Assembly: GCF_015706575.1 (NCBI RefSeq)
Contig: NW_024037064.1
Location: forward strand, 16,075,183 to 16,139,182
Source: Patiria miniata
Lineage: Eukaryota > Echinodermata > Asteroidea > Valvatida > Asterinidae
Length of the DNA: 64,000 nt
Reading direction: 5' to 3'
Positions 1 through 12,727 of the stretch are shown here, piece after piece (position 1 is the stretch's first letter; every line of letters begins with the position of its first letter). A program made the position numbers and the translations under genes. Below the pieces are notes generated by a model, which was not told the origin of the DNA, ran no database searches, and was given only the letters and a program-made list of their open reading frames with translations.

Positions 1-354
1 TGTATCAATATCAATGCGGTCCCGCGGGGAGTTAATTGAAGAGAGAAAGAAAGAAAAGAAACAAACGGGAATCAAATGTCAACGCACCATTATTTGTCCA
101 TTTTTGTAACCTTTGGTGAATAAGTCATTCACATTCTACATGAGGCAACATTTAAGACAATACATATACATACATGTATGGCTAATGTACTCAGCCGGCC
201 GGCCGGTCACATACGTTAAAGGACACAGTGGGAATTCTATCTGGAACAGTGTTCTATTGTTTATAAAAAAAAAGAGAAATTGATTTCGGCTATGAGTGAA
301 GGTAGAGGTGGAGTTAGACAGGCAGCGACAAATCTCTTTTTTGAAGGTTGTGGT

Positions 355-370
355 GGCTCTGAAAAGAGCC
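355..370 (-). terminator. Histone mRNA 3' stem-loop of H2A, unit 1
   Basis: On the minus strand this reads GGCTCTTTTCAGAGCC, the canonical 6-bp stem and 4-nt loop bound by SLBP. A purine-rich CAAAAAAGAGATT follows at the U7 snRNP target (HDE) position. Confidence 0.95.
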
Positions 371-405
371 TTTTGGGTTTGTGGATGCAAAGTAAGTTCT
401 TTTCT

Positions 406-783
406 TTACTTTGACACTTTGGCGGTCTTCTTGGGCAGAAGAACTTGCTGGATGTTGGGAAGGACACCACCCTGCGCGATGGTAACTCCGCTCATCAACT
501 TGTTCAACTCCTCGTCGTTGCGTATAGCAAGCTGCAGATGGCGGGGATTAATTCTCGTCTTCTTGTTGTCTCGTGCAGCGTTTCCGGCCAGTTCCAAGAT
601 CTCCGCGGTAAGGTACTCCATCACTGCCGCAAGGTAGACCGGTGCACCGGCACCGACACGCTGGGCGTAGTTGCCCTTACGCAGAAATCTGTGAACACGA
701 CCCACGGGGAACTGGAGTCCCGCCCTGGAGGACCTGCTCTTGGCCTTGCTTCTTGCTTTGCCGCTCTTTCCTCGCCCAGTCAT
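406..783 (-). CDS. H2A: Histone H2A (unit 1, intact)
   Basis: The 125-residue product is a complete core histone H2A, the partner of H2B in the nucleosome dimer. Its basic N-tail begins [15 protein letters not shown]. The histone fold carries the [15 protein letters not shown] segment, the acidic-patch region [16 protein letters not shown] and the C-terminal docking sequence [13 protein letters not shown]. The ATG at 783 is the one that gives the canonical tail; an upstream in-frame ATG at 864 would add 27 unrelated residues and is ignored. It ends at 406, about 35 bp before its stem-loop, with no intron, so it is a replication-dependent gene. The substitutions INPRHLQL and PNIQQVLL are uncommon compared with typical IIPRHLQL and PNIQAVLL. 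There is no SQ motif, so it is not H2A.X. Confidence 0.97.
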   Translation of the reverse strand: MTGRGKSGKARSKAKSRSSRAGLQFPVGRVHRFLRKGNYAQRVGAGAPVYLAAVMEYLTAEILELAGNAARDNKKTRINPRHLQLAIRNDEELNKLMSGVTIAQGGVLPNIQQVLLPKKTAKVSK

Positions 784-866
784 CTTGACAGTATAGTGAC
801 AGAAGATGAATGTACTCTGCAGTAAAGGTGGTGTGTGAATGAACCCACTTGGAAAACACGACACTA

Positions 867-915
867 GTTATAGCGTTCTGGTGGATTGGCTGAAGCGTGC
901 CAAGTAGCCAATCAC
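867..915 (-). promoter_or_regulatory. H2A promoter elements (TATA and CCAAT boxes)
   Basis: On the minus strand CGCTATAAC (867-875) lies about 85 bp upstream of the ATG, with AGCCAATC just upstream (884-891) and a second, inverted CCAAT box near 906-911. Spacing fits a replication-type histone promoter. Confidence 0.6.
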
Positions 916-1528
916 GCGACACGGGCGTGCCCGTCGCACGGTTGGGTGCACCGCATCCATTTTGGACGCGGGGGACGAGGGAACAAAAAATTACAACTGT
1001 GTCATCGTCGTTCAAAGTAATGGAATCACTAGATAAAACACAGAAACATGCAACATTCTTACCTCCATTTTAAGACGTTTTATTGTTATTCCGCCGAAGA
1101 AGTCCCATGATCTTTCGACCAGCCTCCGCACAATGGCAGTGATTCGTTGCTCTCACGCGGCGGTTAAAACTGGCCTCGGTTTCTTGCTAGATATTTGTAA
1201 CATCCCACAGACGAAATCCTAATTTATTTTTTAATAGTAACCCACTCAACAAAATGCAAGCACTCGTCCGGAGATTGAAAGAAATGACCAATTGACAAAG
1301 GCTGTGGCATAAATTAAATTATGTGTTTACGACGACGACAAGACTCAGGGATTAACTTTAATCGCATTACCTCCCCTCGCCTCACGAAGGGTAAAAGAAT
1401 ATTAAAAAAAAAAAGAGAGAGAGTGAAAGGGACACAACAGAATTAAAAAAGGTTAGTTGTAAAACCTAAGAAATGGGCTGATCGGGCGAACTGAGCTGAC
1501 TGGCAAATCTCTTTTTGGAAACTGTGTT

Positions 1529-1544
1529 GGCTCTGAAAAGAGCC
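1529..1544 (-). terminator. Histone mRNA 3' stem-loop of H2B, unit 1
   Basis: GGCTCTTTTCAGAGCC on the minus strand, followed by CCAAAAAGAGATTT as histone downstream element. Confidence 0.95.
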
Positions 1545-1570
1545 GTTTGGTTTTGAAGCCTTCAAAATTT

Positions 1571-1939
1571 CTATTTTGAAGTCGTGTACTTGGTGACGGC
1601 CTTGGTGCCTTCGCTGACTGCATGCTTAGCAAGCTCCCCGGGAAGAAGTAGGCGTACTGCTGTCTGCACTTCACGGCTTGTGATGGTGGACTTCTTGTTG
1701 TAGAGAGCGAGGCGAGAAGATTCGCTGGCGATGCGCTCAAACACGTCGTTGACAAAGCTGTTCATGATGCTCATTGCCTTGCTCGAGATTCCGGTGTCGG
1801 GGTGCACCTGTTTCATCACTTTGTAGATGTAGATGCCGTAGCTCTCCTTGCGACGCCGGTGCCTCTTTTTGTTTGCGCTAACCGGACCCTTAGTATTTCC
1901 GGCCTTCTTCTGACCTTTTCCGCTAACTTTGGGAGCCAT
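1571..1939 (-). CDS. H2B: Histone H2B (unit 1, intact)
   Basis: A complete 122-residue H2B. The N-terminal tail starts [14 protein letters not shown] and contains the basic cluster [12 protein letters not shown]. The histone fold includes [20 protein letters not shown] and [12 protein letters not shown], and the C-terminal helix ends AVTKYTTSK, including the conserved lysine ubiquitinated in animal H2B. The KYTTSK end and tail composition resemble echinoderm H2Bs, though [12 protein letters not shown] differs from the commoner IASEASRLAHYN. Single exon, no poly(A) signal, own stem-loop 27 bp beyond the stop. It lies between H3 and H2A in the same orientation. The copy in unit 2 encodes the same protein. 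Confidence 0.97.
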   Translation of the reverse strand: MAPKVSGKGQKKAGNTKGPVSANKKRHRRRKESYGIYIYKVMKQVHPDTGISSKAMSIMNSFVNDVFERIASESSRLALYNKKSTITSREVQTAVRLLLPGELAKHAVSEGTKAVTKYTTSK

Positions 1940-2003
1940 ATTGGAGGACTTGGAATGTATCGGATCGTGAGATCGAATGAAAGACCAGCACGTCTTGGCC
2001 GGC

Positions 2004-2012
2004 TTTTATTGT
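2004..2012 (-). promoter_or_regulatory. H2B TATA-like box
   Basis: CAATAAAAG on the minus strand, about 65 bp upstream of the H2B ATG and upstream of a CATTC-type cap region. Positioned as a core promoter. Confidence 0.5.
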
Positions 2013-2606
2013 GCACAGCTTGGATTCTGACCACCCATGCATCGTCCACTTTCCCGCCAGTGACCGCTTACCCATGCGTGAAGAAAGCGGTATGCGTGCA
2101 TAGTTATACAATGCACGCACGGCACGACCCCCCCCCCCCCCCCCGGCAAGGGTATTTTTAGCCTTTTTCTCAGACTGACACGTGTATAAGTGTCCTTCTT
2201 AAATATTATTGTCTACTGAATTTCTGGGAAATAATAAAGTCATCTCCAGCGGAGGGCGAATTAATATGTCGTAGTGCACCAATACTTCTTTAAATGTTGT
2301 TTCCCCCTTATGCACCATCCATTTATAATGAATCATACAATGTAACGCAAAACCGACGAAAATAAGAGAACGAGTACCTGTAATTGTCAAAACAGATAGG
2401 AAATATATATCATTATTACCATGCCCATAACAATTCAATTTTGCCTGGAACACGTTTCGGATGAGGCATACGTATAGAACCCAAAAAGTGGAATGTATTT
2501 GGACAGAATATCAACAATAATAATTCGGAAAAAAATCAACGGCCCTTTATTCTTTATTTGAAGGAAAACTCAGGGATTGGACTTAATCTCTCTTTGAAGA
2601 AGTAGT

Positions 2607-2622
2607 GGCTCTGAAAAGAGCC
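2607..2622 (-). terminator. Histone mRNA 3' stem-loop of H3, unit 1
   Basis: GGCTCTTTTCAGAGCC on the minus strand, followed by TCAAAGAGAGATT, a purine-rich downstream element. Confidence 0.95.
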
Positions 2623-2656
2623 GTTAGTTTTATTTCTTTTTGCGCACACAACGTGC

Positions 2657-3169
<513 letters not shown>

Positions 3170-3189
3170 CTAACAATGGGCTATCTTCC

Positions 3190-3197
3190 GATTGGGT
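3190..3197 (-). promoter_or_regulatory. H3 CCAAT box
   Basis: ACCCAATC on the minus strand about 125 bp upstream of the H3 ATG; no clear TATA box is seen in between. Confidence 0.4.
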
Positions 3198-3446
3198 GCT
3201 TCGGGGGCCAAGCGGAGACGCTTCAGTGATCACGATTTCCGTACGTTGAAAAAGTATAGACGTTAAATTTCAATCGAAAATGCTGCTTTTCCGAGCCTAT
3301 AGTATTATGAGCCCTCGGCAACAGAATCCATTTGGGATCGTTGAGACTACAATATTTCTCCCACCCCCTACTTGGGATTAATTGAACCCCAATAAACACC
3401 CCCTCCCCCACCCCTAAAAGAAAAGTGACAAACATACGGATTTCCC

Positions 3447-3577
3447 TGGCTGCTGTTTATGTTTGTTTTGTAGTAAAGACAATAATCACACACACCCATT
3501 CGCGAACAAAATTGGCTGCTGTTTATGTTTGTTTTGTAATAAAGACAATAATCACACACACCCATTCGCGAACAAAA
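3447..3577. repeat. 66-bp direct duplication in the H3-H4 spacer
   Basis: A 66-bp sequence beginning TGGCTGCTGTTTATG and ending ATTCGCGAACAAAA occurs twice in tandem (3447 and 3513). The same pair is present in unit 2 near 9053-9180 with small homopolymer differences, so the duplication predates spread through the array. Confidence 0.85.
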
Positions 3578-3783
3578 TGTCACGGATCCCTCTATACGTT
3601 CCCCGCTATATCCTGAGACGAGCACCCAGTAATTATTACTTAATCGACTTTGACAAAAAAATGGAGACCAGACATGTTTTACAGTGGAAATAGGGAGGGG
3701 AAAAGCAACTCTAAGAACACACATGACAAGGACAAGTGAAATCGAGTAAAATCAAGATTCAATCTCTTTTTTGAAATAGTGGT

Positions 3784-3799
3784 GGCTCTGAAAAGAGCC
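3784..3799 (-). terminator. Histone mRNA 3' stem-loop of H4, unit 1
   Basis: GGCTCTTTTCAGAGCC on the minus strand with TTCAAAAAAGAGATTG downstream. Confidence 0.95.
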
Positions 3800-3826
3800 G
3801 TTCGGTTTGATTTTTGGATATGGTGT

Positions 3827-4150
<324 letters not shown>

Positions 4151-4199
4151 TCAGTCGGTTGTAGATGATTCAATGGCCATCCCAGCCCCGGCGAGGCAA

Positions 4200-4207
4200 C
4201 TTATAGG
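4200..4207 (-). promoter_or_regulatory. H4 TATA box
   Basis: CCTATAAG on the minus strand about 62 bp upstream of the H4 ATG. In unit 2 the equivalent site near 9801 lacks one A. Confidence 0.55.
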
Positions 4208-4434
4208 ACATGCGCGGACGCGATATGAGCATGCGAAGCCATCAACTGTTACGGCGCCCTCTGGCGACCAATCGTGGCAGGAGCACTCATCCTGGGAAAC
4301 AAACAAATCAGAAGCAAAACAAGGGGGAAAAGGGATAACAAATAAGAAAAGGAAGAAGATGCCTAGAAACATATTGCAACGAGACTCAAACAATACATTT
4401 ATAACCAGACACAGAGGGGTCGTGGCCAAGCCTT

Positions 4435-4465
<31 letters not shown>

Positions 4466-4650
4466 GCCTTGAACGGAAATCAATGGAAACGCCAACATCA
4501 TAATTTAACAAGACTTTACACACTTACTAATATTTACCGTAATTCAATGTGAAAGCCCTGTCACCAAAACGTCAAAAGAAAACGAACCTTTAACGACGGG
4601 GCACCGTAGTCAGAACCTGTTTTTGTATTAATTGATGTTCCCCGAAGGGA

Positions 4651-4838
4651 GTGGGCCGAATCCCGGATGTACTGCTATACCGGGCCAACCCGTGGCCGGG
4701 ACGAGGCAAGCCTCTATTCCACGGCCCAAATCCAAAAATCAGTTTAATATACTGGCTGTTCAATGAACAGCGTTTCAGATATTAAGCTGAAAAGAACAGA
4801 TACTACACATGATCTTAGCCAAAAGGCCGAGAAGCGAT
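4651..4838 (-). ncRNA. RNU2: U2 spliceosomal snRNA (unit 1)
   Basis: Read from 4838 on the minus strand the RNA begins ATCGCTTCTCGGCCTTTTGG, the diagnostic U2 5' end. It includes the branch-point-recognition region GTGTAGTATCTGTTC, the stem IIa region and the Sm site GATTTTTGG (about 4732-4740). Stem-loops III/IV contain CCCGGTATAGCAGTAC, and the 3' end lies near TTCGGCCCAC. Length of about 188 nt matches the family (about 187-190). U2 pairs with the pre-mRNA branch site in the spliceosome. It is transcribed in the same direction as the histones, 0.5 kb upstream of H4. The precise 3' end is an estimate. Confidence 0.93.
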
Positions 4839-5337
4839 AACGATTAATATTAAAACAATAGCGCGGAAAGGGATTATTCGTCTTGAAATACTGTTTGCTA
4901 TTGTTCTTCTTATTATTTATTTTTGCCTTTTTTTGTTTCCTGGTGTGAAAACAAAAAGAAGACTCCTGCGCGTCCACCGCAACTCAACGAAACCCGGGGA
5001 GAGAGAGATGAGCAAGAAATCTCCGGCTTTCTCAGATTAACAGAGACATATACATTCTTAAAAAATTTCTATCATGCATTTTCATACACCTCGATCATAT
5101 TTCACCAAAAATCTTGTTGAAAAAATTAATCCAGACAAAAAATGGGATCAATGCATCAGTGAGCGAGAGCGTCGGCACTAAATGCCGTACGTACGATGTA
5201 CCGGGACAAGCATATCAATAGATGGCGCCCTTCAACACTCCCGGTCATCGCGCCTCGGCGTTTCCCATCTGGGTATTTCTCAGGCCCTGCCAATGGGTCC
5301 CACATTAGGGGCGGGGAAATACTTCAGTTTGTCAGTA

Positions 5338-5407
5338 AGCTCCGTGGCCGAGTGGTTAGAGAGCACATGTAGAAAGTAATAGATCGTGGGTTCGAGTCCC
5401 AGCCTGC
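5338..5407 (+). other. tRNA-like sequence with Pol III A and B boxes (unit 1)
   Basis: A box TGGCCGAGTGG (5345-5355) and B box GGTTCGAGTCC (5389-5399) are spaced as in a tRNA gene and most resemble tRNA-Ser/Leu. The flanking 7-nt arms do not pair as an acceptor stem and no clean anticodon arm forms. I read it as a tRNA-derived relic or a free Pol III promoter, not a functional tRNA. It is conserved in unit 2. Confidence 0.6.
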
Positions 5408-5954
5408 CGCTTTCCTTTAATTGCTTGGTTATTGTTTTTTGTTTTGTTATTTTTTCACTTACTTATTTCCCCTTTTTGTAATAATTACTATTTTATTTCA
5501 TTGATTTATTGTTTATTTCGTCATGAAGTTATAAGAAGAAAATTCGAAAGAAAAGAAAACATTCGTCATACCGTTTGCATTTGCGCTTATAATACTTATG
5601 TATCAATATCAATGCGGTCCCGCGGGGAGTTAATTGAAGAGAGAAAGAAAGAAAAGAAACAAACGGGAATCAAATGTCAACGCACCATTATTTGTCCATT
5701 TTTGTAACCTTTGGTGAATAAGTCATTCACATTCTACATGAGGCAACATTTAAGACAATACATATACATACATGTATGGCTAATGTACTCAGCCGGCCGG
5801 CCGGTCACATACGTTAAAGGACACAGTGGGAATTCTATCTGGAACAGTGTTCTATTGTTTATAAAAAAAAATAGAGAAATTGATTTCGGCTATGAGTGAA
5901 GGTAGAGGTGGAGTTAGACAGGCAGCGACAAATCTCTTTTTTGAAGGTTGTGGT

Positions 5955-5970
5955 GGCTCTGAAAAGAGCC
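5955..5970 (-). terminator. Histone 3' stem-loop of H2A, unit 2
   Basis: Same GGCTCTTTTCAGAGCC element as in unit 1. Confidence 0.93.
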
Positions 5971-6005
5971 TTTTGGGTTTGTGGATGCAAAGTAAGTTCT
6001 TTTCT

Positions 6006-6384
<379 letters not shown>

Positions 6385-7129
6385 CTTGACAGTATAGTGA
6401 CAGAAGATGAATGTACTCTGCAGTAAAGGTGGTGTGTGAATGAACCCACTTGGAAAACACGACACTAGTTATAGCGTTCTGGTGGATTGGCTGAAGCGTG
6501 CCAAGTAGCCAATCACGCGACACGGGCGTGCCCGTCGCACGGTTGGGTGCACCGCATCCATTTTGGACGCGGGGGACGAGGGAACAAAAAATTACAACTG
6601 TGTCATCGTCGTTCAAAGTAATGGAATCACTAGATAAAACACAGAAACATGCAACATTCTTACCTCCATTTTAAGACGTTTTATTGTTATTCCGCCGAAG
6701 AAGTCCCATGATCTTTCGACCAGCCTCCGCACAATGGCAGTGATTCGTTGCTCTCACGCGGCGGTTAAAACTGGCCTCGGTTTCTTGCTAGATATTTGTA
6801 ACATCCCACAGACGAAATCCTAATTTATTTTTTAATAGTAACCCACTCAACAAAATGCAAGCACTCGTCCGGAGATTGAAAGAAATGACCAATTGACAAA
6901 GGCTGTGGCATAAATTAAATTATGTGTTTACGACGACGACAAGACTCAGGGATTAACTTTAATCGCATTACCTCCCCTCGCCTCACGAAGGGTAAAAGAA
7001 TATTAAAAAAAAAAGAGAGAGAGTGAAAGGGACACAACAGAATTAAAAAAAGGTTAGTTGTAAAACCTAAGAAATGGGCTGATCGGGCGAACTGAGCTGA
7101 CTGGCAAATCTCTTTTTGGAAACTGTGTT

Positions 7130-7145
7130 GGCTCTGAAAAGAGCC
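7130..7145 (-). terminator. Histone 3' stem-loop of H2B, unit 2
   Basis: Same 16-nt stem-loop element as in unit 1. Confidence 0.93.
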
Positions 7146-7171
7146 GTTTGGTTTTGAAGCCTTCAAAATTT

Positions 7172-7540
7172 CTATTTTGAAGTCGTGTACTTGGTGACGG
7201 CCTTGGTGCCTTCGCTGACTGCATGCTTAGCAAGCTCCCCGGGAAGAAGTAGGCGTACTGCTGTCTGCACTTCACGGCTTGTGATGGTGGACTTCTTGTT
7301 GTAGAGAGCGAGGCGAGAAGATTCGCTGGCGATGCGCTCAAACACGTCGTTGACAAAGCTGTTCATGATGCTCATTGCCTTGCTCGAGATTCCGGTGTCG
7401 GGGTGCACCTGTTTCATCACTTTGTAGATGTAGATGCCGTAGCTCTCCTTGCGACGCCGGTGCCTCTTTTTGTTTGCGCTAACCGGACCCTTAGTATTTC
7501 CGGCCTTCTTCTGACCTTTTCCGCTAACTTTGGGAGCCAT
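7172..7540 (-). CDS. H2B: Histone H2B (unit 2, intact)
   Basis: A complete 122-residue H2B identical in protein sequence to the unit 1 copy ([14 protein letters not shown] to KYTTSK). It is the only protein gene in unit 2 without an indel. The promoter region with CAATAAAAG and the downstream stem-loop are also retained. Upstream, a poly-C tract differs slightly in length and composition between units 1 and 2 (about 2130-2144 and 7730-7746). The gene sits between H3 and H2A as in unit 1 and should encode the same nucleosomal H2B. Confidence 0.96.
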   Translation of the reverse strand: MAPKVSGKGQKKAGNTKGPVSANKKRHRRRKESYGIYIYKVMKQVHPDTGISSKAMSIMNSFVNDVFERIASESSRLALYNKKSTITSREVQTAVRLLLPGELAKHAVSEGTKAVTKYTTSK

Positions 7541-8207
7541 ATTGGAGGACTTGGAATGTATCGGATCGTGAGATCGAATGAAAGACCAGCACGTCTTGGC
7601 CGGCTTTTATTGTGCACAGCTTGGATTCTGACCACCCATGCATCGTCCACTTTCCCGCCAGTGACCGCTTACCCATGCGTGAAGAAAGCGGTATGCGTGC
7701 ATAGTTATACAATGCACGCACGGCACGACCCCCCCCCCCCCTCCCCGGCAAGGGTATTTTTAGCCTTTTTCTCAGACTGACACGTGTATAAGTGTCCTTC
7801 TTAAATATTATTGTCTACTGAATTTCTGGGAAATAATAAAGTCATCTCCAGCGGAGGGCGAATTAATATGTCGTAGTGCACCAATACTTCTTTAAATGTT
7901 GTTTCCCCCTTATGCACCATCCATTTATAATGAATCATACAATGTAACGCAAAACCGACGAAAATAAGAGAACGAGTACCTGTAATTGTCAAAACAGATA
8001 GGAAATATATATCATTATTACCATGCCCATAACAATTCAATTTTGCCTGGAACACGTTTCGGATGAGGCATACGTATAGAACCCAAAAAGTGGAATGTAT
8101 TTGGACAGAATATCAACAATAATAATTCGGAAAAAAATCAACGGCCCTTTATTCTTTATTTGAAGGAAAACTCAGGATTGGACTTAATCTCTCTTTGAAG
8201 AAGTAGT

Positions 8208-8223
8208 GGCTCTGAAAAGAGCC
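8208..8223 (-). terminator. Histone 3' stem-loop of H3, unit 2
   Basis: Same 16-nt stem-loop element as in unit 1. Confidence 0.93.
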
Positions 8224-8257
8224 GTTAGTTTTATTTCTTTTTGCGCACACAACGTGC

Positions 8258-8668
8258 TCAAGCTCGTTCACCCCCGAATTCGGCGGGCCAACTGGATGTC
8301 CTTGGGCATGATGGTGACCCTCTTGGCGTGAATGGCGCACAGGTTGGTGTCTTCGAAGAGGCCGACGAGGTAAGCTTCGCTCGCTTCTTGCAATGCCATG
8401 ACGGCAGAACTCTGGAATCGCAGTTCAGTTTTGAAATCCTGTGCAATTTCACGCACAAGTCTCTGGAATGGCAGCTTTCGGATCAGCAGTTCGGTGCTCT
8501 TCTGGTAGCGGCGAATCTCACGGAGGGCGACGGTTCCCGGTCGGTACCGATGGGGTTTCTTGACACCGCCAGTCGCCGGTGCGCTCTTGCGGGCCGCCTT
8601 GGTGGCCAACTGCTTCCTGGGGCTTTCCCCCCGGTGCTCTTTCTTGCCGTCTGCTTGGTGCGCGCCAT
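8258..8668 (-). CDS. H3: Histone H3 (unit 2, two compensating-length indels)
   Basis: The start at 8668 gives [17 protein letters not shown], then a missing G in a G-run near 8619-8622 shifts the frame; the remaining fold is readable in another frame. A second lesion, an extra C at 8271-8275, makes the last residues RIRG followed by a stop, losing ERA. Total length equals that of unit 1 (411 bp), so one base is lost and one gained. Both are homopolymer changes, so I favour unpolished sequence over real inactivation. Promoter and stem-loop are intact. Confidence 0.82.
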
Positions 8669-9284
8669 GGTCAAGGGTATGGTTTGATGAACGGTGATCA
8701 CAACTGAGTGCAGATTGAGCGAACGGACCCCGCCTCTTAAGGCCGGCGCATAGCATCCTAGGTTGGAAGCCTAACAATGGGCTATCTTCCGATTGGGTGC
8801 TTCGGGGGCCAGCGGAGACGCTTCAGTGATCACGATTTCCGTACGTTGAAAAAGTATAGACGTTAAATTTCAATCGAAAATGCTGCTTTTTCCGAGCCTA
8901 TAGTATTATGAGCCCTCGGCAACAGAATCCATTTGGGATCGTTGAGACTACAATATTTCTCCCACCCCCTACTTGGGATTAATTGAACCCCAATAAACAC
9001 CCCCTCCCCCACCCCTAAAAGAAAAGTGACAAACATACGGATTTCCCTGGCTGCTGTTTATGTTTGTTTTGTAGTAAAGACAATAATCACACACACCCCA
9101 TTCGCGAACAAAATTGGCTGCTGTTTATGTTTTTTTTTGTAATAAAGACAATAATCACACACACCCATTCGCGAACAAAATGTCACGGATCCCTCTATAC
9201 GTTCCCCGCTATATCCTGAGACGAGCACCCAGTAATTATTACTTAATCGACTTTGACAAAAAAATGGAGACCAGACATGTTTTA

Positions 9285-9752
<468 letters not shown>

Positions 9753-10027
9753 TCAGTCGGTTGTAGATGATTCAATGGCCATCCCAGCCCCGGCGAGGCA
9801 ACTTATGGACATGCGCGGACGCGATATGAGCATGCGAAGCCATCAACTGTTACGGCGCCCTCTGGCGACCAATCGTGGCAGGAGCACTCATCCTGGGAAA
9901 CAAACATCAGAAGCAAAACAAGGGGGAAAGGGATAACAAATAAGAAAAGGAAGAAGATGCCTAGAAACATATTGCAACGAGACTCAAACAATACATTTAT
10001 AACCAGACACAGAGGGGTCGTGGCCAA

Positions 10028-10064
<37 letters not shown>

Positions 10065-10246
10065 GCCTTGAACGGAAATCAATGGAAACGCCAACATCAT
10101 AATTTAACAAGACTTTACACACTTACTAATATTTACCGTAATTCAATGTGAAAGCCCTGTCACCAAAACGTCAAAGAAAACGAACCTTTAACGACGGGGC
10201 ACCGTAGTCAGAACCTGTTTTTGTATTAATTGATGTTCCCCGAAGG

Positions 10247-10436
10247 GTGGGCCGAATCCCGGATGTACTGCTATACCGGGCCAACCCGTGGCCGGGACGA
10301 GGCAAGCCTCTATTCCACCACGGCCCAAATCCAAAAATCAGTTTAATATACTGGCTGTTCAATGAACAGCGTTTCAGATATTAAGCTGAAAAGAACAGAT
10401 ACTACACATGATCTTAGCCAAAAGGCGAGAAGCGAT
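10247..10436 (-). ncRNA. RNU2: U2 spliceosomal snRNA (unit 2)
   Basis: Second U2 copy, beginning at 10436 on the minus strand. Relative to unit 1 it lacks one C in the 5' CTCGGCC segment (10421-10430) and has a 3-bp gain in the stem III region near 10316-10320; a 2-bp loss lies at the 3' border. The missing C is in a region invariant in functional U2, so this copy is mutated or misread. Branch-site region and Sm site are unchanged. Confidence 0.88.
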
Positions 10437-10935
10437 AACGATTAATATTAAAACAATAGCGCGGAAAGGGATTATTCGTCTTGAAATACTGTTTGCTATT
10501 GTTCTTCTTATTATTTATTTTTTGCCTTTTTTTGTTTCCTGGTGTGAAAACAAAAAGGAGGACTCCTGCGCGTCCACCGCAACTCAACGAAACCCGGGGA
10601 GAGAGATGATGCAAGAAATCTCCGGCTTTCTCAGATTAACAGAGACATATACATTCTTAAAAATATTTCTATCATGCATTTTCATACACCTCGATCATAT
10701 TTCACCAAAATCTTGTTGAAAAAATTAATCCAGACAAAAAATGGGATCAATGCATCAGTGAGCGAGAGCGTCGGCACTAAATGCCGTACGTACGATGTAC
10801 CGGGACAAGCATATCAATAGATGGCGCCCTTCAACACTCCCGGTCATCGCGCCTCGGCGTTTCCCATCTGGGTATTTCTCAGGCCCTGCCAATGGGTCCC
10901 ACATTAGGGCGGGGAAATACTTCAGTTTGTCAGTA

Positions 10936-11005
10936 AGCTCCGTGGCCGAGTGGTTAGAGAGCACATGTAGAAAGTAATAGATCGTGGGTTCGAGTCCCAG
11001 CCTGC
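10936..11005 (+). other. tRNA-like sequence with Pol III A and B boxes (unit 2)
   Basis: Same as in unit 1: A box at 10943-10953, B box at 10987-10997, no convincing acceptor or anticodon stem. Confidence 0.6.
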
Positions 11006-11546
11006 GCTTTCCTTTAATTGCTTGTTTATTGTTTTTTGTTTTGTTATTTTTTCACTTACTTATTTCCCCTTTTTGTAATAATTACTATTTTATTTCATTG
11101 ATTTATTGTTTATTTCGTCATGAAGTTATAAGAAGAAAATTCGAAAGAAAAGAAAACATTCGTCATACCGTTTGCATTTGCGCTTATAATACTTATGTAT
11201 CAATATCAATGCGGTCCCGCGGGGAGTTAATTGAAGAGAGAAAAAGAAAGAAAAGAAACAACGGGAATCAAATGTCAACGCACCATTATTTGTCCATTTT
11301 TGTAACCTTTGGTGAATAAGTCATTCACATTCTACATGAGGCAACATTTAAGACAATACATATACATACATGTATGGCTAATGTACTCAGCCGGCCGGCC
11401 GGTCACATACGTTAAAGGACACAGTGGAATTCTATCTGGAACAGTGTTCTATTGTTTATAAAAAAAAATAGAGAAATTGATTTCGGCTATGAGTGAGGTA
11501 AGGTGGAGTTAGACAGGCAGCGACAAATCTCTTTTTAAGGTTGGGT

Positions 11547-11563
11547 GGCTCCTGAAAAGAGCC
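11547..11563 (-). terminator. Degenerate histone stem-loop of H2A, unit 3
   Basis: The stem-loop carries an extra C on the plus strand (GGCTCCTGAAAAGAGCC), breaking the stem. Confidence 0.75.
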
Positions 11564-11598
11564 TTTTTGGGTTTGTGGATGCAAAGTAGTTCTTTTCT

Positions 11599-11979
11599 TT
11601 ACTTTGAACACTTTGGCGGTCTTCTTGGCAGAAGAACTTGCTGGATGTTGGGAAGGACACCACCCTGCGCGATGGTAACTCCGCTCATCAACTTGTTTCA
11701 ACTCCTCGTCGTTGCGTATAGCAAGCTGGCAGATGGCGGGGATTAATTCTCGTCTTCTTGTTGTCTCGTGCAGCGTTTTCGGGCCAGTTCCAAGATCTCC
11801 GCGGTAAGGTACTCCATCACTGCCGCAAGGTAGACCGGTGCACCGGCACCCGACACGCTGGGCGTAGTTGCCCTTACGCAGAATCTGTGAACACGACCCA
11901 CGGGAACTGGAGTCCCCGCCCTGGAGGACCTGCTCTTGGCCTTGCTTCTTGCTTTGCCGCTCTTTCCTCGCCCAGTCAT
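11599..11979 (-). pseudogene. H2A: Histone H2A (unit 3, multiply frameshifted)
   Basis: Recognisable H2A from the ATG at 11979 ([15 protein letters not shown]) to a TAA at 11599, but scattered single-base gains and losses shift the frame repeatedly, so the histone fold is spread over all frames. Lesions are spaced every few tens of bases from about 11500 to 12100 and extend into non-coding flanks and the stem-loop. They therefore do not behave like protein-level decay. The copy lies about 1 kb from a 500-N gap. I think low-quality sequence at a contig edge is more likely than a true pseudogene. Confidence 0.8.
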
Positions 11980-12727
11980 CTTGACAGTATAGTGACAGAA
12001 GATGAATGTACTCTGCGTAAAGGTGGTGTGTGAATGAACCCACTTGGAAAAACACGACTAGTTATAGCGTTCTGGTGAGTTGGCTGAAGCGTGCCAAGTA
12101 GCCAATACGACGCGACACGGGCGTGCCCGTCGCACGGTTGGGTGCACCGCATCCATTTTGGACGCGGGGGACAAGGGAACAAAAAATTATAACTGTGTCA
12201 TCGTCGTTCAAAGTAATGGAATCACTAGATAAAACACAGAAACATGCAACATTCTTACCTCCATTTTAAGACGTTTTATTGTTATTCCGGCCGGAGAAGT
12301 CCCATGATCTTTCGAACCAGCCTCCGCACAATGGCAGTGATTCGTTGCTCTCACGCGGCGGTTAAAACTGGCCTCGGTTTCTGCTAGATATTTGTAACAT
12401 CCCACAGACGAAATCCTAATTTATTTTTTATAGTAATATACCCACTCACAAAATGCAAGCACTCGTCCGGAGATTGAAAGAAATGACCAATTGACAAAGC
12501 TGTGGCATAAATTAAATTTGATTTGTTTACGCGACGACAAGACTCAGGGATTAACTTTAATCGCATTACCTCCCCTCGCCTCACGAAGGGTAAAAGAATA
12601 TTAAAAAAAAAAGAGAGAGAGTGAAAGGGACACAACAGAATTAAAAAAAGGTTAGTTGTAAAACCTAAGAAATGGGCTGATCGGGCGAACTGAGCTGACT
12701 GGCAAATCTCTTTTTGGAAACTGTGTT

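Noticed and set aside
296..825. Plus-strand open frames overlapping H2A, and similar ones opposite H2B, H3 and H4
   Set aside because: They are shadows of highly biased histone coding sequence on the other strand and match nothing known.
5338..5407. Functional tRNA-Ser gene
   Set aside because: The acceptor arms do not pair and there is no clear anticodon stem; called tRNA-like only.
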